Assembly: GCA_026989995.1 (NCBI GenBank) | Contig: JALSIO010000093.1 | Location: forward strand, 1-5,609 | Origin: Myxococcales bacterium | Lineage (GTDB): Bacteria > Myxococcota_A > UBA9160 > JALSIO01 | Length of the DNA: 5,609 nt | Reading direction: 5' to 3' | In this document: positions 1 through 5,179 of the stretch, in pieces | Numbering within the stretch: position 1 is the first letter of the stretch | Layout: each line of letters starts with the position of its first letter | Position numbers and translations under genes: made by a program | Notes under the pieces: generated by a model | What the model saw: the letters and a program-made list of their open reading frames with translations, nothing else | Database searches by the model: none | What the model was told of the DNA's origin: nothing

Positions 1-107
1 ACGCACCCCATCGGGCGCGGCCCCGTATGACGCCGGTCAGCACGACCGGTCGCCGGACGCGGCAACCTGCGGCCCGGCGACCGGCAGACTCCGCAAGGCA
101 GGTCGGC
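1..107. other. Upstream intergenic stretch, no supported gene
   Basis: No gene can be supported here. On the plus strand, frame 1 reads nine codons to a TGA at 28-30, and frame 3 stays open to a TAG at 120-122. Either could be the tail of an upstream gene, but too little remains to identify one. The frame-1 stop is the more attractive because an inverted repeat begins three bases after it. The minus strand offers no convincing divergent start with a ribosome binding site. The composition is very GC-rich up to about position 112 and then changes abruptly to AT-rich. Confidence 0.5.
33..84. terminator. Nested GC-rich inverted repeats, possible terminator of an upstream gene
   Basis: An exact 11-base inverted repeat pairs 46-56 (CCGGTCGCCGG) with 74-84 (CCGGCGACCGG). 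The enclosed bases can add an inner 5-bp stem (58-62 with 67-71, one G-U) closed by a CAAC loop. A second, mutually exclusive hairpin pairs CCGGTC at 33-38 with GACCGG at 44-49. The structures start just after a possible stop at 28-30, so ending transcription from the left is the simplest role. There is no T-tract on either strand, so an intrinsic terminator of the classical kind is not shown. The pairing is seen directly; the function is inferred. Confidence 0.4.
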
Positions 108-125
108 CGTCTCGAAATTTAGACG
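108..125. promoter_or_regulatory. Candidate TetR operator (CGTCT-N8-AGACG dyad)
   Basis: CGTCT at 108-112 and AGACG at 121-125 form an 18-base dyad around an AT-rich centre (CGAAATTT). TetR-family dimers commonly bind short dyads of about this size close to their own promoter. The right arm overlaps the upstream -35-like hexamer at 120-125, so a bound repressor would block RNA polymerase. The motif AGAC recurs at 130-133. The arms are only five bases long and there is no comparative support, so this is a candidate only. Confidence 0.35.
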
Positions 126-156
126 AACTAGACAAAAAGAGTACAATCAGTATATT
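120..156 (+). promoter_or_regulatory. Two overlapping sigma70-like promoters for the efflux operon
   Basis: The better promoter is TAGACA (129-134), a 16-base spacer, then TATATT (151-156). Each hexamer matches the sigma70 consensus (TTGACA, TATAAT) at five of six positions. A second set lies exactly nine bases upstream: TAGACG (120-125), 16 bases, then TACAAT (142-147). Both sit in an AT-rich island of a very GC-rich region, directly before the regulator gene. Transcription from the downstream -10 should begin at about 162-164, on the GTG start codon itself, which would make the message leaderless. The upstream set would start at about 153-155. The match assumes a housekeeping sigma factor with the usual preferences. 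Confidence 0.55.
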
Positions 157-162
157 CTGGCC

Positions 163-825
163 GTGACCGCTTCCCCCCGCCCGCCCACCGCCTCGCTCCC
201 ACGGCCCGCGGCGGCCGGCCGCTCGCGCCGCGCCGAGGAGACCCGGGACCGGATTCTCGACGCCGCGGCGCGGCTGCTCGCGGAGCGCGGCTGGGCGGGC
301 ACCACCGTGGAGGGAATCGCCGCGGCGGCCGGTGTCTCCAAGGCCCTGATCTACCATCACTTTCGGGGCAAGCGGGCGATCCTCGACGCGGTCGTCGAGC
401 GCACCATCGCCCAGTGGGACGCGGCCTGCCGCGCCGAGGGCTGGCCCGGCGACGGCGACGCGCTCGCGGCGCTCGCGGCCCTCCAGCGATCGGGCATCCG
501 CTACGCGCGGGAGAACCCCCTGCTCCGCGCCCTCTTCCAGCTCGATCCCCGCATCCTGGTCGGACTGACCCGAAGCGCACCGCTGCGACGCGCGGTGGCG
601 CGCCTCCGGGAGCAGCTCGTCGACGTGCTTCACACCGGCGTCGAGCGGGGCCAGCTGCGGGCCGATCTCGACGTGAACCGAACCGCCGACGTCGTGGGGC
701 TGCTGCACATGGCGCTGCTCGACCACCTCTTCGAGGACGTCTGGAGCCCGGGCTTCGAGGACGGCCTGGTCGACGCGAGCCTGGACCTGGTGTTTCGGGG
801 CATCGCCGCCGGGAGGTCGTCATGA
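163..825 (+). CDS. TetR/AcrR-family transcriptional regulator of the efflux operon
   Basis: This 220-residue protein is a one-component repressor of the TetR family, which binds operator DNA as a dimer and releases it on binding a ligand. Residues 24-72 form the N-terminal DNA-binding domain. A first helix has the EETRDRILDAAARLLAERG pattern, then come the turn-helix TTVEGIAAAAG (47-57) and the recognition helix VSKALIYHHF (58-67), followed by GKRAILDAVV. Residues about 80-215 are a variable all-helical ligand and dimer domain; its ligand cannot be read from sequence. Length is normal for the family. GTG at 163 is the only usual start before the domain. It has no Shine-Dalgarno sequence at proper distance, and about 22 Pro/Ala/Arg-rich residues precede the domain. 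The stop overlaps the adaptor start (ATGA), so the regulator leads the operon and probably represses itself along with the pump. The family is certain; the target is inferred from position. Confidence 0.93.
   Translation: MTASPRPPTASLPRPAAAGRSRRAEETRDRILDAAARLLAERGWAGTTVEGIAAAAGVSKALIYHHFRGKRAILDAVVERTIAQWDAACRAEGWPGDGDALAALAALQRSGIRYARENPLLRALFQLDPRILVGLTRSAPLRRAVARLREQLVDVLHTGVERGQLRADLDVNRTADVVGLLHMALLDHLFEDVWSPGFEDGLVDASLDLVFRGIAAGRSS
811..816 (+). promoter_or_regulatory. Ribosome binding site GGGAGG for the adaptor gene
   Basis: GGGAGG lies five bases before the ATG at 822 and within the last codons of the tetR gene. It fixes the adaptor start at 822, where a lipoprotein signal peptide begins at once. 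The ATG shares four bases (ATGA) with the tetR stop codon, so translation of the two genes is likely coupled. Confidence 0.8.
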
Positions 826-1961
826 GGCGTGCTGCGCTCGCAACGGCGGCCGCCGCCCTCCTCGGACTGGCGGGCTGCGGCGGGGAGACGGCGGTCGTGC
901 CGGACTCGCCGCCGGCGGAGGCCACGCCCCCGGTGGGCGCCGCGCCGGCCGCGGTCGAGGAGGTGCCCGTCGTGCCGGTCGCGGCCGAGACCCTCACCGC
1001 CTCGTTCACCGCCACCGGCTCGGTCATGGCCCGGCGCACGACCGCCGTTGCCCCGGAGGTTCCGGGCAGGATCGTCGAGATCCGGGTGGACGTGGGAGAC
1101 CGGGTGACGGGGGGCGAGGTGCTCTTCCGCATCGATCCCGCCCCCTTCGAGCTCGCCCTCGCCGAGGCCGAGGCGGCCCTCGAGCTCGCCCGGGCGGAGC
1201 TCGACGACGCGGAGCAGGAGGCGGTGCGCGTCGAACACCTGCTGGCCCGCCACGCCGCCTCGGAGCGGCGCGCCGAGCGGGCGCGGACGGCCGCCGCCGT
1301 GGCCCGGGCCCGGGTGGCCCAGATGCAGGCACGCGTGGCCCGGGCCCGGCACGACCTGGCCCGCACCGCCGTGCGGGCCCCCTTTGCGGGGAGCGTGGTC
1401 GGGCGCTTCGCCGATGAGGGCGCCATGGCGGGTGGCGAACCCGTGCTCCTGCTCCAGGAAACGGAGGCCCTCGAGGCGGTGGTGGCGATCCCCGAGGCCT
1501 GGCCAGCGCCCGCCCGCGTGGGTGACGAGGTCCTCCTGCGGGCCGCCTCCCTGGACGCCCCGGTTCCCGCCCGGATCGCGCGGGTGAGCGACCGCGTGGA
1601 CGAGGCGACGCGGACCTACGAGGTCCGGGCCCCGCTGCCGCCGGGGGTCGAGGGCCTTCGCGCCGGCTCCTACGTCGAGGCCGAGGTGCGGGTGCACACC
1701 GCCGGTCCGGTTCCGGTGGTCCCGCGCAGCGCGCTCGTGGTGCGCGAGGGGCGTACCACCGCCTTCCGCGTCGAAGGCGATCGGGTGGCGGCCGTCCCGG
1801 TGCGCACGGGCCTCGGCGATGCCACCCACGTCTCGATCCGCTCCGGCCTCGAGGTCGGCGACGAGGTCGTGGTGGGAGAGGCCGCCGGCCGGCTGCGCGA
1901 CGGCGACGCGGTGCGTCCGAGCCGCACACGCGCCCACACCGCTGGAGTCGCCACACCGTGA
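822..1961 (+). CDS. RND efflux periplasmic adaptor (membrane fusion protein), lipoprotein
   Basis: This 379-residue protein bridges an RND pump and an outer-membrane channel in a tripartite efflux system. Residues 1-18 are a lipoprotein signal peptide ending in the lipobox L16-A-G-C19. A Pro/Ala/Glu linker follows to about residue 48. The two halves of the lipoyl-like domain lie at about 73-106 (with PEVPGRIVEIRVDVGDRV) and 183-213 (with APFAGSVVGRF). Between them is an Ala/Arg/Glu-rich coiled-coil hairpin (107-182). It carries R136, L140, S147 and E152, spaced like the R-L-S-D channel-binding motif of AcrA and MexA, with Glu in place of Asp. A beta-barrel (about 216-290) and a membrane-proximal domain (about 295-365) complete the usual order. 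Gly at +2 after the lipidated Cys is not the E. coli inner-membrane retention signal. The start is ATG 822, because it has a good ribosome site and directly precedes the signal peptide. The last four bases overlap the transporter gene. Confidence 0.95.
   Translation: MRRAALATAAAALLGLAGCGGETAVVPDSPPAEATPPVGAAPAAVEEVPVVPVAAETLTASFTATGSVMARRTTAVAPEVPGRIVEIRVDVGDRVTGGEVLFRIDPAPFELALAEAEAALELARAELDDAEQEAVRVEHLLARHAASERRAERARTAAAVARARVAQMQARVARARHDLARTAVRAPFAGSVVGRFADEGAMAGGEPVLLLQETEALEAVVAIPEAWPAPARVGDEVLLRAASLDAPVPARIARVSDRVDEATRTYEVRAPLPPGVEGLRAGSYVEAEVRVHTAGPVPVVPRSALVVREGRTTAFRVEGDRVAAVPVRTGLGDATHVSIRSGLEVGDEVVVGEAAGRLRDGDAVRPSRTRAHTAGVATP
1944..1947 (+). promoter_or_regulatory. Probable ribosome binding site GGAG for the RND gene
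   Basis: GGAG lies ten bases before the GTG at 1958, a slightly long but acceptable spacing. The GTG overlaps the adaptor stop as GTGA, so re-initiation by ribosomes finishing the adaptor may supply most of the translation. The GTG start is backed mainly by the protein: MNLSDVSIRRPVF is the typical N-terminus of HAE1-type pumps. Confidence 0.55.
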
Positions 1962-4900
1962 ACCTCTCGGACGTCTCCATCCGCCGGCCGGTGTTCGCGG
2001 CCATGCTGATCGGGGCCCTCGTGGTGCTCGGGATGGTCTCCGTGACCCGCCTCGAGATGCAGCTCGATCCGGACATCGAGTTTCCCTTCGCGACGGTCTC
2101 CACGCTGCTCCCCGGGGCCTCCCCGGAGACGGTCGAGAAGGAGGTCACCGACGTCCTCGAAGAGCACATCAACGCGATCGAGGGAGTCCGTTCGCTCCGC
2201 TCCTCGTCCACGCAGGGCCTCTCCCGCATCGGCGTGGAGTTCTCCATCGGCTACGACATCGACGCCAAGGTGCAGGAGGTCCGCGACCGCGTGGCCCTCG
2301 CGCGCCCCGCGCTCCCCGAGGACGTCGAGGAGCCGGTGGTGGGCAAGTTCGACCTGAACGCCATTCCGGTGATGAACGTGGTGCTCGGCGGACCGCTCTC
2401 GCTCCGGGAGCTCTCGGACCTCGCCGAGCACGAGGTCGTCGAGCGCCTCGAACGGCTTCCCGGGGTGGGCGCGGTCCGCGTGGTCGGGGCCCGGGAGCGG
2501 GAGATCCGCATCTGGCTCGACCCGCTCCGGCTCGCCGGCTTCGGCGTCGCCGCGGAGGACGTGGCCGCCGTGCTCCGCCGCGAGAACGCCGAACTCGCGG
2601 GCGGGCGGATCGTCGGTTCGGACCGGGAGTGGTCGGTCACCACCCAGGGCAAGGCCCGCAGGGTCGATGAGCTCGGCGAGCTGGTGGTCGCCAACCGCGG
2701 CGGCCGGCCCATCCGGCTCCGGGACGTCGCGCTCGTCGAGGACGGAATGGCGGAGGCGACCACGGTGGCCCGGCTCGACGGCCGCCCGGGGGTGGCGCTC
2801 GAGATCCAGCGGCAGAGCGGCGCCGACCTGGTCGCCCTCGCCCGGGCCGTCCGCGCCGAGGTCGAGGCGCTCCGCGAGCGACTTCCCGCCGGGACCACCC
2901 TCGCCATCTCCCGAGACTACGCCGAAGTGATCGAGGAACAGGTCGCGTCGATCTTCCGCGACATGGTCGTGGCCGTCGCCCTCGTGGTCGCCGTGGTGCT
3001 CTTCTTCCTGCGCTCCGGGCGCACCACCGCCATCGCCTCCCTCTCCATCCCGGCCAGCGTCGTTGCCTCCTTCATCTTCTTCTACGCCTTCGATCTCTCC
3101 CTCAACATCATGACGCTGACGGCCCTCTCGCTGGCCATCGGCCTCGTGATCGATGACTCCATCGTCGTTCTCGAGAGCATCTACCGACGCATCGAGCGCG
3201 GGATTGGAGCCATCGAAGCCGCCCACGAAGGTGCCCGCGAGGTCGGACTCGCGGTGATCTCGACCACCCTGGCCGTCTGCGCCGTCTTCGTCCCGATCGC
3301 CTTCATGCAGAGCACCGTGGGGCGGTACTTCTACGAGTTCGGGGTAGGGGTCACCGTGGCCGTGTGCACCTCGACACTGGTCGCCCTCACCCTTGCACCG
3401 ATGCTCGCGAGCCGCTTTCTGCGCCCGCAGACCGATCCGGGCCGCCTATTCCGAAGCTTCGAGGCAGTGCTCCATGCCCTCGAGGGCGCCTACCGGCGCC
3501 TGCTGCAGGCGGCACTCCGCCACCGCGCGGTCACCGTGGGCGTGGCCATCCTCTCGGTGGCCGGCGGCATCGCCCTCGGCGGGCTCCTCCCGATCGACCT
3601 CTACACCGAGGAGGACGTCAACGAGGCCGAGGTCCACATCGAGCTCCCGGTGGGAACTCCGCTCCACGTGACCGACCGCGCCCTCCGCCGGGCCGAGGCG
3701 GCCGTGCTCGGTCACCCGGAGGTCCGCCACGTCTTCGCGGTCGCGGGGCGCGAGATCCGCCACGAGCCGCACACCGCGCGGATGGAGATCGCGCTCACCC
3801 CGAAGCAGCAGCGGGAGGAGCCGGTGGCCTTCCTCTTCGCGGAGTTGCGAGAGGCCATCGGAGCGGCAGTCCCCGAGGCCGAGGAGATCTCCGTCGGCTT
3901 TCCGGCCTACGGAAGCTCGGAAGGCGAGTTCGCCGGACTGAGCTACGGCCTGCGGGGCCCCGACCTCGAAGAGTTGCGGCTTCTCGCGGAGCGGCTCACG
4001 CTGCGGATGCGGAGCGATCCCGCCTTCGCCGACGTCGCCACCTCCTTCGAGACCGGCCGCCCCCAGGTGACCCTCGCGGTGGAGCGCGGCCGGGCCGCAG
4101 ACCTCGGCGTTTCCGCGGCGGACATCGGACGAACCCTGCGCATGCTCCTCGCCGGCCAGACGGTGGGATCCTTCGAGAGTGCCGGGCGACGCTACGACGT
4201 CCGGCTGCAGGTGCTGCCCGAATACCGCGACGACCCGGACCGCCTCGCCCTGGTGCGGATTCGAAACCGCGCCGGCGAGCTCGTGCCGCTTCCGAACGTC
4301 GTCACCCTGCGGCTCGAGAGCGGCCCGGTGGAGATCCAGCGGGAGGACCGGAGCCGACAGGTCCGGATCACCGCCAACATGGCACCGGGCGTCACCCTCG
4401 GCGAGGGCGCCGCCAGGATCGAGGCCTGGTCTCGGGAGCTCGGTGTGGCACCTCCGGTGGAGCTCGTCCCGGGCGGGAGGGCGCGGATGATGGAGGAGAC
4501 CGCCGCCGACATCCAGTTCGCCTTCGGTCTCGGCCTCCTCGCCCTCTACATGGTCCTCGCCTCGCTCTTCGACTCCCTGGTGCATCCCCTCACGATCATG
4601 ATGTCGGCCCCGCTCTCCTTCGTCGGCGGCTTCGCAGCCCTCTACCTGCTCGGCATGTCGCTCGACATGATGAGCGGGGTGGGCATGCTCGTGCTGATGG
4701 GTCTGGTGATGAAAAACGGCATCCTGCTCGTGGACTACACCAACCAGCTTCGGGCCCGTGGGCACAGCCGCCAGCAGGCCCTGCTCGAGGCCGGCCCCGT
4801 GCGGATGCGACCGGTCCTCATGACCTCTGGGGCCCTCGTCTTCGGGATGGTCCCCATGCTGGTGGCCGAGAGCATCGGCTCCGAGTTCCGCGCCCCCATG

Positions 4901-5098
4901 GCCGCCATCACCATGGGTGGGCTCGTCACATCGACGCTCCTCACCCTCGTGGTGGTTCCCGTCGTCTACGACCTCATCGACGCGGGGCAGGAGCGGCTCC
5001 GCGCCGCCCTCGCCCGGCTGGCTCCGCGCCGCCGGCGCCCGCGTGCTCGACCCGAGGCCGCCGGCGAGGCGGCGCCACGGGCCCGGGAGGGCGTCTGA
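1958..5098 (+). CDS. RND efflux transporter, HAE1 (AcrB/MexB-like) family
   Basis: This 1046-residue inner-membrane, proton-driven pump works as a trimer and takes up substrates from the periplasm and outer membrane leaflet. It shows the family's duplicated design. TM1 is at about 11-29, a large periplasmic region at 30-333, and TM2-TM6 at about 336-352, 360-378, 385-405, 428-450 and 460-485. TM7 is at about 524-543, a second periplasmic region at 544-853, and TM8-TM12 at about 854-872, 874-898, 904-925, 950-972 and 983-1003. The proton relay is complete: D399 and D400 in TM4 (GLVIDDSIVV), K919 in TM10 (VMKNGILLVDY), and R949 and T956 in TM11 (RMRPVLMTS). These correspond to AcrB D407, D408, K940, R971 and T978. 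The pocket differs: the AcrB loop around F615 and F617 is replaced by REIRHEPHTA (598-607). The last 40 residues are an Arg/Ala-rich cytoplasmic tail. Length is normal and I see no frameshift. Family is certain; substrate is unknown. The Asp-Asp TM4 motif argues against a metal-type HME pump. Confidence 0.97.
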   Translation: MNLSDVSIRRPVFAAMLIGALVVLGMVSVTRLEMQLDPDIEFPFATVSTLLPGASPETVEKEVTDVLEEHINAIEGVRSLRSSSTQGLSRIGVEFSIGYDIDAKVQEVRDRVALARPALPEDVEEPVVGKFDLNAIPVMNVVLGGPLSLRELSDLAEHEVVERLERLPGVGAVRVVGAREREIRIWLDPLRLAGFGVAAEDVAAVLRRENAELAGGRIVGSDREWSVTTQGKARRVDELGELVVANRGGRPIRLRDVALVEDGMAEATTVARLDGRPGVALEIQRQSGADLVALARAVRAEVEALRERLPAGTTLAISRDYAEVIEEQVASIFRDMVVAVALVVAVVLFFLRSGRTTAIASLSIPASVVASFIFFYAFDLSLNIMTLTALSLAIGLVIDDSIVVLESIYRRIERGIGAIEAAHEGAREVGLAVISTTLAVCAVFVPIAFMQSTVGRYFYEFGVGVTVAVCTSTLVALTLAPMLASRFLRPQTDPGRLFRSFEAVLHALEGAYRRLLQAALRHRAVTVGVAILSVAGGIALGGLLPIDLYTEEDVNEAEVHIELPVGTPLHVTDRALRRAEAAVLGHPEVRHVFAVAGREIRHEPHTARMEIALTPKQQREEPVAFLFAELREAIGAAVPEAEEISVGFPAYGSSEGEFAGLSYGLRGPDLEELRLLAERLTLRMRSDPAFADVATSFETGRPQVTLAVERGRAADLGVSAADIGRTLRMLLAGQTVGSFESAGRRYDVRLQVLPEYRDDPDRLALVRIRNRAGELVPLPNVVTLRLESGPVEIQREDRSRQVRITANMAPGVTLGEGAARIEAWSRELGVAPPVELVPGGRARMMEETAADIQFAFGLGLLALYMVLASLFDSLVHPLTIMMSAPLSFVGGFAALYLLGMSLDMMSGVGMLVLMGLVMKNGILLVDYTNQLRARGHSRQQALLEAGPVRMRPVLMTSGALVFGMVPMLVAESIGSEFRAPMAAITMGGLVTSTLLTLVVVPVVYDLIDAGQERLRAALARLAPRRRRPRARPEAAGEAAPRAREGV

Positions 5099-5124
5099 GC
5101 GACGGCCGCGCCGCCGTGCTTCCT

Positions 5125-5146
5125 CGTGGCGCCCCGTGGCGCCGCG
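5125..5146. terminator. GC hairpin between convergent genes, possible bidirectional terminator
   Basis: The 81-base gap between the two convergent stop codons contains CGTGGCGCC twice, at 5125-5133 and 5135-5143. Because GGCGCC is its own reverse complement, the copies fold into a 9-bp stem (5125-5133 with 5138-5146, one G-U) around a CCGT loop. Its place just after both stops suggests a shared terminator. No T-tract follows on either strand, so Rho-dependent ending or simple RNA 3'-end protection are equally possible. Confidence 0.42.
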
Positions 5147-5179
5147 GCGAAGGCCCGGCCGATCGCAGCGGACCGCGGC

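Noticed and set aside
37..726. Minus-strand open frame of 229 codons opposite the regulator
   Set aside because: It lies antisense to a clear TetR gene, has low-complexity Arg/Gly/Ala content and no recognisable domain. Long antisense frames are expected at this GC content.
414..821. Upstream extension of the adaptor reading frame starting at 414
   Set aside because: The added residues are Arg/Pro-rich nonsense overlapping tetR. The ATG at 822 has a good ribosome site and a lipoprotein signal peptide right after it.
128..1426. Minus-strand open frame of 432 codons
   Set aside because: Its product is Arg/Ala/Ser-rich and shaped by codon bias of the opposite genes. It spans both tetR and the adaptor gene and has no domain.
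630..1937. Minus-strand open frame of 435 codons rich in His/Gly/Arg
   Set aside because: It is a shadow of the adaptor gene; the composition is what the reverse complement of Ala/Val/Glu/Arg-rich coding sequence gives.
1670..3226. Minus-strand open frame of 518 codons with Asp/Glu/Gly/His-rich product
   Set aside because: It is antisense to the well-supported RND gene and has no family motif. The acidic and His-rich runs reflect complementary GC-rich codons.
3446..4765. Minus-strand open frame of 439 codons opposite the RND gene
   Set aside because: It has no domain and lies entirely inside a conserved gene on the other strand, so it is a GC-bias shadow.
1958..5098. Heavy-metal (CusA/CzcA-type) RND pump
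   Set aside because: TM4 has the Asp-Asp pair and TM10 the Lys of HAE1 pumps, the N-terminus is HAE1-like, and no methionine relay is evident.
5116..5179. Small plus-strand gene starting at GTG 5116 after the RND stop
   Set aside because: No suitable ribosome site at the GTG, and the frame continues antisense through the conserved methionine adenosyltransferase gene.
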